From NCBI GenBank assembly GCA_002353885.1, contig DEKO01000092.1, positions 13,613 to 21,963 of the forward strand: a DNA stretch of 8,351 nt. The letters run 5' to 3'. Numbering within the stretch: the first letter of the stretch is position 1; each line of letters starts with the position of its first letter. A program made the position numbers and the translations under genes. This DNA comes from Porphyromonadaceae bacterium UBA2720 (GTDB lineage: Bacteria; Bacteroidota; Bacteroidia; Bacteroidales; Muribaculaceae). The notes below the pieces were generated by a model that was given only the letters and a program-made list of their open reading frames with translations, was not told the origin of the DNA and searched no databases. Below are positions 1 to 6,887 of this stretch, piece after piece.

Positions 1-1254
1 CACTACGACATTCCCAAGAGTCTGGAAGGTTATTACCAAGAGACCGGACGTGCCGGACGTGATGGCGGTGAAGGCAAGTGCATCACTTTCTATGCCAAGA
101 AGGATCTGCTCAAGCTTGAGAAGTTCATGCAAGGCAAGCCACTCAATGAGCAGGAGATTGGAAAACAGCTTCTCAACGAGACGGCCTACTATGCCGAGTC
201 TTCGGTGTGTCGCCGCAAGACACTGCTGCACTACTTCGGCGAGCCCTACAACGAGGACAACTGCGGCAATTGCGACAACTGCATCCATCCCCGCAAGCGC
301 ATCGAGGCCAGTGACGAACTGTGTGCGGCCATCGAGGCCATCATTGTGCTCAAAGAGCGCTTCAAGACCGAGTATATAGTCGACGTAATCGGTGGCAATG
401 CCACCAACGAGGTTAAGAGTTACAAGCATCACGAGCTCGAAATCTTCGGCACGGCCGACGGCCGGGACGAGAATTTCTTGACTTCGGTCGTGCGTCAGGG
501 CGTGCTCTCGGGATACATCCGCAAGGACATTGAAAACTATGGTGTGCTCAAAGCCACTGAAAAAGGCAAGAAGTTTCTCGAACACCCCGAGCCCTTCATG
601 GTCGTCGAGGACAAGCAGTTCAGCGACAATGATGGTGAAGAGCACAGCGGGTCATCGGCCGTGCTCGACCCTGCGCTGTTCAGCATGCTCAAAGACCTGC
701 GCAAGGAAATCTCGCAGCAGATGAAGTTGCCGCCCTACGTCATTTTCCAGGATCCATCACTAGAGGCAATGGCAACGACCTATCCCATCACCCTTGACGA
801 ACTCAAGCTCATTCCTGGGGTGGGCGAGGGCAAGGCCAAACGATATGGACAGAAGTTTGTCGAACTCATCAAGCGCCATGTCGACGAGAACGAGATTGAG
901 CGGCCCGAGGACTTCCGCATGCGCGCCGTGGCCAGCAAGAGCAACGTCAAAATTTATCTCATCACAGGCACCGACCGCAAGATTGGACTTGACGAGTTGG
1001 CCAAGGACAAGGGCATGGACATGGACGAGTTGCTTGACGAGCTCGAGGCCATCGTCTACAGCGGGTACAAGATCAACATCGGATATTATGTCGACGCGGT
1101 CATGGACCAGGACATTCACGATGACATCTACGACTACTTCCGTGAGAGCGAGAGCGATGATCTGCAGACTGCGATTGACGAACTAGGTGACGATTACACC
1201 GAAGAGGAAATCCGCCTTGTCCGCATCCAGTTCCTGAGCGACATGGGCAACTAG
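1..1254 (+). CDS. recQ: ATP-dependent DNA helicase RecQ, C-terminal part (5' end outside the window)
   Basis: RecQ is a superfamily 2, 3'-5' DNA helicase of recombinational repair and replication-fork processing in the cytoplasm. The reading frame is open from base 1 and gives 417 residues, so the Walker A and DEAH motifs lie upstream of the window. Visible in order: helicase motif VI (QETGRAGRDG, residues 13-22); the RecQ zinc-binding subdomain with cysteines at 70, 88, 91 and 94 (C-x17-C-x2-C-x2-C); a winged-helix RQC region, roughly 105-210; an HRDC domain, roughly 223-296, with the helix-hairpin-like LIPGVGEGKAKRYG; and an acidic C-terminal extension, roughly 315-417. The extension resembles the helix-turn-helix tail of long Bacteroidetes RecQ proteins (inference). 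The frame is intact to a TAG stop and a strong terminator follows, so recQ is probably the last gene of its transcript. The identification is secure; only the start is missing. Confidence 0.95.
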   Translation, partial: HYDIPKSLEGYYQETGRAGRDGGEGKCITFYAKKDLLKLEKFMQGKPLNEQEIGKQLLNETAYYAESSVCRRKTLLHYFGEPYNEDNCGNCDNCIHPRKRIEASDELCAAIEAIIVLKERFKTEYIVDVIGGNATNEVKSYKHHELEIFGTADGRDENFLTSVVRQGVLSGYIRKDIENYGVLKATEKGKKFLEHPEPFMVVEDKQFSDNDGEEHSGSSAVLDPALFSMLKDLRKEISQQMKLPPYVIFQDPSLEAMATTYPITLDELKLIPGVGEGKAKRYGQKFVELIKRHVDENEIERPEDFRMRAVASKSNVKIYLITGTDRKIGLDELAKDKGMDMDELLDELEAIVYSGYKINIGYYVDAVMDQDIHDDIYDYFRESESDDLQTAIDELGDDYTEEEIRLVRIQFLSDMGN

Positions 1255-1287
1255 TCATGACTCTCAGCGACTTGTAAAACATGAATC

Positions 1288-1327
1288 AAAGCCCTCTAGC
1301 CTGCATGAGCAGTCTGGAGGGTTTTTT
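1288..1327 (+). terminator. Intrinsic terminator after recQ
   Basis: The arms CCCTCTAGCCTGC (1292-1304) and GCAGTCTGGAGGG (1309-1321) pair over 13 positions, with one C-T mismatch and one G-T wobble, around an ATGA tetraloop. Six Ts follow directly (1322-1327). The AAA at 1288-1290 can extend the stem into the T tract. This is a textbook Rho-independent terminator 34 bases past the recQ stop. It separates recQ from the glycogen genes. Confidence 0.92.
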
Positions 1328-1420
1328 GTACCCTTGTTATGACCAAAAGCACACATTTGAGGCTGTCAGTCAGTTAAAAACAGGAAAAAATAAGTCAAAA
1401 TCTTAAGGTAAGCCGACTTT

Positions 1421-1454
1421 TTCGGGAGTCATTGCGATATTTTTTGTAACTTTG
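1421..1454 (+). promoter_or_regulatory. Bacteroidetes-type promoter of the glycogen synthase-phosphorylase pair
   Basis: TAACTTTG at 1447-1454 is an exact match to the TAnnTTTG (-7) element of the Bacteroidetes primary sigma factor. The -33 element is weak: only a T-rich stretch ending in TTCG (1418-1424), about 22 bases upstream, sits near the usual position. Transcription would start near 1459-1462, leaving a leader of about 24 bases. No Shine-Dalgarno is visible before the ATG at 1485, which is normal for this phylum. The -7 assignment is good; the -33 assignment is tentative. Confidence 0.65.
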
Positions 1455-1468
1455 CAGCTTCAAAACTC

Positions 1469-1482
1469 AATCTTTTAAGATT
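1469..1482. repeat. Perfect 14-bp palindrome in the leader of the glycogen synthase gene
   Basis: AATCTTTTAAGATT is a perfect inverted repeat (AATCTT, spacer TT, AAGATT) that ends two bases before the start codon at 1485. It lies downstream of the predicted transcription start, so it would be in the mRNA leader. It could be an operator half-site pair, a weak hairpin affecting initiation, or chance in AT-rich DNA. The role is not known. Confidence 0.5.
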
Positions 1483-1484
1483 TT

Positions 1485-3116
1485 ATGCCTGATTTGCTGT
1501 TCGAGACGAGTTGGGAAGTTTGCAACAAGGTAGGTGGCATCTATGCCGTCTTGTCGACCAAGGCAAAGACCCTGCAGTCACTCTATAAAGACAAAGTCAT
1601 TTTTATCGGTCCCGATGTGTGGTCGCCCGTCAGCGAGTCACCCGACTTCGATGAGTGCCGATCGCTGCTTGATGACTGGCGCAAAGGGGCGCAGCTGCCC
1701 GATGGCATCGAAGTGCGCACTGGTCGGTGGAACGTTCCTGGGCGCCCGTTGGCCATCTTGGTCAGTTTTAGACACTTGCAGGGACACATCAACGAGCTAT
1801 ATGGTCAAATGTGGGAGCAATACCGCGTCGACTCGCTTCATGGCTATGGCGACTATGACGAGGCATGCGCATTTGCCTATGCTGCAGCAAGGGTCATTGA
1901 GAGCATCGTCAATCACTGGAAGCGTAAGGCTCCTGAAGTCGTGGCTCACTTTGACGAGTGGACCACCGGCATGGGACTGCTCTACGTCAAGGCTCACTTG
2001 CCACAGGTGCGCACAGTCTTCACTACACATGCCACCAGCATCGGACGCAGCATAGCCGGCAATGGCAAGCCGCTCTACGACTATATGGCTGGATACAATG
2101 GCGACCAGATGGCTCGTGAACTCAACATGGAGTCAAAGCACTCGCTGGAGAAGGCTGCCGCCCATGCGGCCGATGTGTTCACCACCGTGAGCGAGGTCAC
2201 CGCTCGCGAGTGTGAGCAACTGCTTGAACGCAGACCCTTGGTCACTCCCAATGCCTTCGAGCAGCGTTTTGTGCCCAAGGGCAAGGCGCTTGCCGAGGCG
2301 CGTGATGCTGCGCGGGCACGACTGTTGCAGGTCGTGGAGTCGCTCACTGGACAGACTCTGCCCTCCGACACCATGCTCATCGCCACATCGGGCAGATGTG
2401 AGTTCCGCAACAAGGGCATCGACCTCTATCTGGACGCACTCAATGTGATGCGTACACTCGTGCACAGCAACGTCCAGGCTACGCGACCTGTGGTGGCATT
2501 TGTGTTGGTTCCATCATGGGTCGACTGTCCACGGGCCGACTTGGTCAGTTCCATCAACAACGGTTTGGTCTCGCGACTGCCCAATCCTGTCGTCACGCAT
2601 GAGCTTCACCAGCCTGACCACGATGTTGTGCTGTGCAAGATGCGCGATGTTAATTTCAACAACAAGCCAGACGACCGCTTGATGGTAATCGATGTGCCTT
2701 GTTACCTCAATGGGCACGATGGCGTACTGGGCCTGAGCTACTACGACGTACTCGTGGGCATAGACCTCACTGTGTTCCCGTCCTACTACGAGCCGTGGGG
2801 ATATACACCGCTCGAGAGCATCGCATTCGGGGTGCCCACCATCACCACCAATCTGGCGGGCTTCGGGCAATGGGTCATCGACCAGTGTGGGCATGATGCG
2901 TCGCGCAGTGGGGTGACCGTGTTGCATCGCACCGACTCGAACTATAGCGAGACTGTGCATGCGCTGGCTGCCGAGATGATGCAGTATTATCATCTGTCGC
3001 CTGCTGACAAGCAACGTCGCAACCGTGCCGCACAGGCCACGTCAAAACAGGCTCAATGGAAGCAATTCATCGAGCCCTATCAAGAGGCCTATTCAAACAA
3101 GAAAGCAATCCTCTAG
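1485..3116 (+). CDS. Glycogen synthase, eukaryote-type family GT3
   Basis: Glycosyltransferase that adds glucose from a nucleotide-sugar to the non-reducing ends of alpha-1,4-glucan, in the cytoplasm. The 543-residue product is the GT3 (animal/fungal glycogen synthase) type, not the bacterial GT5 GlgA, so I give no symbol. The N-terminal donor-site motif NKVGGIYAVLSTKA has K15. The C-terminal half of the GT-B fold has SYYEPWGYTPLES, with the two conserved glutamates at 436 and 444, followed by GVPTITTNLAGFGQWV. The family normally uses UDP-glucose; the same donor is reported for Prevotella, and use here is inferred. At 505-526 a segment aligns with the glucose-6-phosphate arginine cluster of eukaryotic enzymes but keeps only part of it (R511, R512, R514). 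The start is the ATG at 1485, which puts the conserved motif close to the N-terminus as expected; no Shine-Dalgarno is seen. glgP follows 46 bases downstream. The protein is full length with no lesion. Confidence 0.93.
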   Translation: MPDLLFETSWEVCNKVGGIYAVLSTKAKTLQSLYKDKVIFIGPDVWSPVSESPDFDECRSLLDDWRKGAQLPDGIEVRTGRWNVPGRPLAILVSFRHLQGHINELYGQMWEQYRVDSLHGYGDYDEACAFAYAAARVIESIVNHWKRKAPEVVAHFDEWTTGMGLLYVKAHLPQVRTVFTTHATSIGRSIAGNGKPLYDYMAGYNGDQMARELNMESKHSLEKAAAHAADVFTTVSEVTARECEQLLERRPLVTPNAFEQRFVPKGKALAEARDAARARLLQVVESLTGQTLPSDTMLIATSGRCEFRNKGIDLYLDALNVMRTLVHSNVQATRPVVAFVLVPSWVDCPRADLVSSINNGLVSRLPNPVVTHELHQPDHDVVLCKMRDVNFNNKPDDRLMVIDVPCYLNGHDGVLGLSYYDVLVGIDLTVFPSYYEPWGYTPLESIAFGVPTITTNLAGFGQWVIDQCGHDASRSGVTVLHRTDSNYSETVHALAAEMMQYYHLSPADKQRRNRAAQATSKQAQWKQFIEPYQEAYSNKKAIL

Positions 3117-3162
3117 AAAATCTAGATAAGAATAACGAAACAAACAATTAGACTAAACGATA

Positions 3163-5721
3163 ATGAAACTAAGAGTTAGCAACACCAACGCACCGCAATG
3201 GCGCAACCTGACGGTGCAAAGCGAACTCCCCGGTCGACTGAAGAAGCTCGAGGAGTTGTCAAAGAACTTGTGGTGGGTATGGAACAGCGAGGGCAAGTCG
3301 CTATTCCACGACCTGGACCGCGACCTGTGGCGTGCTACAGGCGAGAACCCTGTGCTGCTATTGCAGAAGATGAAGTCGGAGCGCTTCGACCAGATTATCG
3401 AAGATCGCTCGTTGCTCGATCGCATCGACACGGTCTATGAGCACTTCAGCAGCTATATGAGCCAGCCCATGCGTGACGATCTGCCATCGGTGGCATACTT
3501 CAGCATGGAGTATGGTCTGTGCAACGCCCTCAAAATTTATTCGGGCGGCCTGGGCATCCTGGCTGGTGACTACATTAAGGAAGCCAGCGACCGCTGTGTC
3601 AACATGACTGCTATCGGATTTCTCTATCGTTATGGCTACTTCACACAGACCCTGTCGATGGACGGGCAGCAGATTGCCAACTACGAGCCGCAGAACTTTG
3701 TGCAGCTGCCTATCGAGCCTGTACTCGACGCACAAGGCCAGCAGATGATTCTCGAGGTGCCTTATCCCGGCCATGTGGTCTATGCCAACATCTGGCGTGT
3801 CAACGTTGGCCGCATGAAGCTCTATCTGCTCGACACCGATCTGGATCTCAACAGTGAGTATGACCGTCCCATCACCCACAAACTCTATGGTGGTGACTGG
3901 GAGAACCGTATCAAGCAAGAATACCTGCTGGGCATCGGTGGTGTGCTGCTGCTCAAGCGTTTGGGCCTCAAGCACGACATCTATCACTGCAATGAGGGTC
4001 ATGCCGCGCTGCTCAACCTGCAGCGTCTGGTCGACTATGTGCAGGACGAGAAACTCACCTTTAACCAGGCACTGGAGGTGGTGCGCGCTTCGTCGCTCTA
4101 CACCGTGCACACACCTGTCCCCGCAGGACATGACTACTTCGACGAAGGACTCTTCCACAAATACATCAATGAGTTCCCTGCTAAACTGGGCATCACCTGG
4201 GATGAGCTGATGAACATGGGACGTGAGAATCCCGGCACGGCCGACAAATTCTCGATGAGCGTGTTTGCACTTAACACCACACAGGAGAGCAACGGCGTGA
4301 GCTGGCTGCACGGCGAGGTGTCAAAGAAGATGTTCCAGGGTGTGTGGAAAGGCTATGCCCCCGAGGAGTCGCACGTGAGCTATGTCACCAACGGCGTGCA
4401 CATGCCCACATGGGCTGCCAGCGAGTGGAAGCAATTCTACGCTCAGACCTTCGGGCGGGACTATCTCGACCGTCAGGACGAGCTGGCCACTTGGGCACCC
4501 ATCTACAGTGTACCCGACGAGGCTATCTGGAACTTGCGCATGCAGCTCAAGAACAAGTTCATCAACTTTGTCAAGCGTGACTTCACTGCCAACTGGCTGC
4601 GCAAGCAGGGCGACCCCACACGCATCATGTCCATCGTCGACAAGATCAACCCCAATGCGCTGCTCATTGGCTTCGCACGTCGATTTGCAACCTACAAGCG
4701 CGCCTACCTGCTGTTCAACGACCTTGACCGCCTGTCCAAGATTGTCAACAACGAGCAGTTCCCCGTCCAGTTTATCTATGCTGGCAAGGCACACCCTGCC
4801 GATGGTGCCGGGCAGGACCTGATTCGCCGCATTATCGAGGTCTCGCGCATGCCACAGTTCCTGGGCAAGATCATCTTCCTTGAGAACTACGACATGATTG
4901 TCTCCAAGCGACTGCTCACCGGCGTCGACATCTGGCTCAACACGCCCACACGCCCGCTCGAGGCATCGGGCACATCGGGTGAGAAGGCCGAGATGAACGG
5001 TCTGCTCAACTTCTCGGTGCGTGACGGATGGTGGTATGAGGGATATCGCGAGGGAGCCGGATGGGCGCTCACCGACAAGCGCACCTACACCGACCAGGCA
5101 CAACAGGACAAGCTAGACTCGGCAACCATCTACTCGATGCTCGAGAACGAAATTATCCCTCTCTATTTTGCCAAGAACTCTAAGGGCTATTCACCCGAGT
5201 GGATACAGTACATCAAGAAGTCGTTGGCACAGATTGCGCCCAACTACACCATGTCACGCATGATCCACGACTACATGCGCAAGTTCTATGTGCCTCAGGC
5301 CAAGCGCGCCGATGAACTCAAGGCTGACAACTATGCCATGGCGCGCGATATCGTCGCCTGGAAGGAGAATGTTGACGCACGATGGGAGAACGTCCACGTC
5401 GAGGGCAACATACAGCTCTCTGACAACCTGCTTAGCGCCGTCAACAACGGCAAGGACATCGAGGCCACCATACGCCTCAACACTGCGGGGCTGGGTCGCA
5501 GCCTGGGAATCGAGCTGGTCATCTACCAGGACATGGACGGCGAGAGCAGGTTCTACGGCGCATTCCCACTCGAGGTCGTGGCCGAGGACGGCGACGTGCT
5601 CACCTATCACCTGGCGCAGGATATCAAGTATAGCGGTGTGTTCCGTTACGCCTTCCGCGTCTTCCCATGGGACGATCGCCTGCCACACCGTCAGGACTTC
5701 GCCTACCTCAAGTGGATCTAA
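3163..5721 (+). CDS. glgP: Alpha-glucan (glycogen) phosphorylase, family GT35
   Basis: PLP-dependent enzyme that phosphorolyses alpha-1,4-glucan ends to glucose-1-phosphate. The 852-residue product fits the AgpA-like bacterial/archaeal subfamily (TIGR02094 type) rather than the E. coli GlgP type. In order: an N-terminal domain typical of this subfamily (DUF3417-like, about 10-110) with LSKNLWWVWN; AYFSMEYGL (111-119) and the glycine loop SGGLGILAGD (127-136); CNEGHAAL (276-283); GFARRFATYKR (503-513); and the cofactor site EASGTSGEKAEMNG (600-613), in which K608 is the expected Schiff-base lysine. A beta-rich tail follows, about 760-852, ending in HRQDFAYLKW. The ATG at 3163 is preceded by A-rich sequence without a Shine-Dalgarno. 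The 46-bp gap from the synthase has no TAnnTTTG element and no terminator, so the two are probably co-transcribed. TCTAGA occurs twice at the synthase stop (3112-3126) and may form a small hairpin. Confidence 0.94.
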   Translation: MKLRVSNTNAPQWRNLTVQSELPGRLKKLEELSKNLWWVWNSEGKSLFHDLDRDLWRATGENPVLLLQKMKSERFDQIIEDRSLLDRIDTVYEHFSSYMSQPMRDDLPSVAYFSMEYGLCNALKIYSGGLGILAGDYIKEASDRCVNMTAIGFLYRYGYFTQTLSMDGQQIANYEPQNFVQLPIEPVLDAQGQQMILEVPYPGHVVYANIWRVNVGRMKLYLLDTDLDLNSEYDRPITHKLYGGDWENRIKQEYLLGIGGVLLLKRLGLKHDIYHCNEGHAALLNLQRLVDYVQDEKLTFNQALEVVRASSLYTVHTPVPAGHDYFDEGLFHKYINEFPAKLGITWDELMNMGRENPGTADKFSMSVFALNTTQESNGVSWLHGEVSKKMFQGVWKGYAPEESHVSYVTNGVHMPTWAASEWKQFYAQTFGRDYLDRQDELATWAPIYSVPDEAIWNLRMQLKNKFINFVKRDFTANWLRKQGDPTRIMSIVDKINPNALLIGFARRFATYKRAYLLFNDLDRLSKIVNNEQFPVQFIYAGKAHPADGAGQDLIRRIIEVSRMPQFLGKIIFLENYDMIVSKRLLTGVDIWLNTPTRPLEASGTSGEKAEMNGLLNFSVRDGWWYEGYREGAGWALTDKRTYTDQAQQDKLDSATIYSMLENEIIPLYFAKNSKGYSPEWIQYIKKSLAQIAPNYTMSRMIHDYMRKFYVPQAKRADELKADNYAMARDIVAWKENVDARWENVHVEGNIQLSDNLLSAVNNGKDIEATIRLNTAGLGRSLGIELVIYQDMDGESRFYGAFPLEVVAEDGDVLTYHLAQDIKYSGVFRYAFRVFPWDDRLPHRQDFAYLKWI

Positions 5722-5733
5722 CTCAATTCCCTA

Positions 5734-5777
5734 TGCTGGTGCTGCAAGTCAGTTCCAGCAGGCGATTGTGACAATCG
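5734..5777 (+). other. Two small hairpins downstream of glgP
   Basis: TGCTGG (5734-5739) pairs with CCAGCA (5755-5760) around a 15-base loop. Directly after it, CGATTG (5763-5768) pairs with CAATCG (5772-5777) around TGA. The second hairpin uses bases that also form the start of the 12-bp stem at 5772-5810, so the two cannot coexist. There is no T-run, so neither is a classical terminator alone. Confidence 0.5.
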
Positions 5778-5818
5778 GCCGCCTGGTACCCTGTGTCGGG
5801 CGGCCGATTGAGCATTTT
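5772..5818 (+). terminator. Long GC-rich hairpin, probable glgP transcript end
   Basis: CAATCGGCCGCC (5772-5783) and GGCGGCCGATTG (5799-5810) form a perfect 12-bp stem with a 15-base loop. It starts 51 bases after the glgP stop. Only four Ts follow, after AGCA (5815-5818), so termination by the intrinsic mechanism may be partial. It could equally protect the 3' end of the mRNA. Confidence 0.6.
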
Positions 5819-5827
5819 GGCATAGTT

Positions 5828-5858
5828 TTTGCTTAGTCTTTTTGACATCATAAATCTG
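5828..5858 (+). promoter_or_regulatory. Candidate promoter of the M50 protease gene
   Basis: TTTG at 5828-5831 and TAAATCTG at 5851-5858 (one mismatch to TAnnTTTG) are 19 bases apart, the accepted spacing of Bacteroidetes -33/-7 elements. The transcription start would fall at about 5862-5865, at or just before the ATG at 5865. That predicts a leaderless or nearly leaderless mRNA. It is a pattern match only. Confidence 0.45.
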
Positions 5859-5864
5859 ACATCT

Positions 5865-6626
5865 ATGGAAGACAACAACATTCAAAACCTGCCCGACGAG
5901 CAGCAGCAAGACCGACACGGCGACAGCGGATTCACATTTCATTGGCTGCAGCTGCTCATCGGCGCGGGCATCTGTTACTACTGGTTCTATCAGAGCTGGA
6001 CCTCGATGCTGGCGCTGGCACTGGTGGTCATTATCCACGAACTGGGCCATGTCGTCGCCGGCAGGATTTTCGGCTGCCGCATCGACGAGATGCAGGTGTT
6101 CTTGCTCTGCTTTGCCAGCTACAAACCCAAACCCAAACGTGGCAGTTGGTGGCGAAACATTACCTGGAGCCTGGGTACCCTGCCGCTGGGAGGCTTCACC
6201 ATGTTCAAAACCCGACCCGACGATGACCAGCCCGACAACCCCGCCCATGTCGCCGCGTCACCCTACATCACCGATAAGCCAGCATGGCAACGGCTGCTCA
6301 TATCGGCCGGCGGTGTGCTGTTCAATTTCGCCACCTTTCTCATCATCTACCTGTTGTTTCACTTCCCCATTGGGTGGTCGCAAATCTTGTGGCGGGTCAT
6401 GTCGATGTCGCTCATCCTGGCCGTACTCAATATCCTGCCCGTGTATCCCCTCGACGGTGGTGCCATTATCTTTGCCTGCTATGAGATGGTCACCGGCCGC
6501 AAGCCGTCGCAGCAGCTTGTCACCGCCTGTGGCGCAGTCGGTTTCATCCTCATCATCCTGTTCTTCTGGGTCTTTCCCAGCTGGGTACATCAGATTATAG
6601 ACTATGTCTACGGCATGTTCTTCTGA
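5865..6626 (+). CDS. Site-2-protease-like M50 intramembrane metalloprotease without a PDZ domain
   Basis: Zinc metalloprotease of the inner membrane, of the family that cleaves substrates within or next to the membrane. Seen in 253 residues: a hydrophilic N-terminus (1-22); hydrophobic segments at about 26-43 and 46-66, the latter carrying the zinc motif HELGH (58-62, catalytic E59); LPLGGFTMF (106-114), matching the RseP LPLGGYVKM element; KPAWQRLLISAGGVLFNF (138-155), matching the region before the RseP central helix; and N-I-L-P-V-Y-P-L-D-G-G (189-199), supplying the third zinc ligand D197. A last membrane span lies at about 215-245. All catalytic features are present, but only about 135 residues separate H62 from D197, with no PDZ domain as in RseP. 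The start is taken at the ATG (5865), since an in-frame TTG at 5829 would lie inside the promoter. The substrate is unknown; proximity to glycogen genes does not assign one. Confidence 0.88.
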   Translation: MEDNNIQNLPDEQQQDRHGDSGFTFHWLQLLIGAGICYYWFYQSWTSMLALALVVIIHELGHVVAGRIFGCRIDEMQVFLLCFASYKPKPKRGSWWRNITWSLGTLPLGGFTMFKTRPDDDQPDNPAHVAASPYITDKPAWQRLLISAGGVLFNFATFLIIYLLFHFPIGWSQILWRVMSMSLILAVLNILPVYPLDGGAIIFACYEMVTGRKPSQQLVTACGAVGFILIILFFWVFPSWVHQIIDYVYGMFF

Positions 6627-6639
6627 TGCGGCCCCGCAT
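6626..6639 (+). other. Short hairpin overlapping the protease stop codon
   Basis: ATGCGGCCCCGCAT is a palindrome that starts on the last base of the TGA stop. It can form a 5-bp stem with a 4-base loop. A second small hairpin follows (GGCAA / TTGCC, 6648-6659). Neither has a T-run. They may mark the 3' end of the protease mRNA, but no clear intrinsic terminator is visible. Confidence 0.35.
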
Positions 6640-6712
6640 GCCCCTCGGCAAACTTGCCTTCTCAATACCTGCAACTCTAGTGGTGCTCGACCAAAGCAGG
6701 CCTTTCATTGTT

Positions 6713-6748
6713 GATGCGAGGCTGCATCTCGCAATACGCCGACCAGTG
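6713..6748. repeat. 36-bp intergenic hairpin repeat, copy 1
   Basis: Matches copy 2 (6825-6860) at 31 of 36 positions in direct orientation. It contains a stem TGCGAG / CTCGCA (6715-6720 and 6728-6733) with a further G-T pair inside, followed by the conserved tail GCCGACCAG. It lies in the 330-bp non-coding gap between the convergent protease and pgk genes. Its type is unknown; it may be a REP-like dispersed element. Confidence 0.7.
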
Positions 6749-6773
6749 GGGGAGTGACTGAGGTGCATCTTAT

Positions 6774-6808
6774 TTGATACAATCGGGGACGGTTCTGTTT
6801 TGTATCAA
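6774..6808. repeat. Inverted repeat between the two 36-bp copies
   Basis: TTGATACAA (6774-6782) and TTGTATCAA (6800-6808) pair perfectly over 9 bp around a 17-base GC-rich loop. The loop and right arm include GGGGACGGTTCTGTTTTG, which resembles palindromic sequences I recall near REP-associated tyrosine transposases; this is from memory and unverified. No transposase is present in the window. Confidence 0.6.
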
Positions 6809-6824
6809 TTTCTGTCCAGCAGTG

Positions 6825-6860
6825 GCTGCGAGACTGCGTCTCGCAATGCGCCGACCAGCG
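6825..6860. repeat. 36-bp intergenic hairpin repeat, copy 2
   Basis: Second copy of the element at 6713-6748, with five substitutions. The stem here is TGCGAGA / TCTCGCA (6827-6833 and 6839-6845). The innermost pair is A-T where copy 1 has G-T, so pairing is kept despite the change. The tail GCCGACCAG is identical in both copies. Confidence 0.7.
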
Positions 6861-6887
6861 AATGACAGAGAATCTGCCGTGGCACAG

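Noticed and set aside
1328..1446. Small RNA or gene in the AT-rich gap before the glycogen synthase
   Set aside because: No open frame with support and no stable hairpin beyond the recQ terminator. It reads as promoter-proximal AT-rich DNA.
3358..4311. 317-codon minus-strand open frame inside glgP
   Set aside because: Antisense to a well-conserved gene. The product is low-complexity in V, H, L and Q, has no recognisable motif, and is explained by the codon bias of the coding strand.
4321..5103. 260-codon minus-strand open frame inside glgP
   Set aside because: Also an antisense shadow. The catalytic PLP region of glgP lies on the other strand here, and no family features are seen.
5829..5864. 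TTG start extending the M50 protease by 12 residues
   Set aside because: It lies inside the best promoter match, the extra residues are not part of the family, and an ATG follows at 5865.
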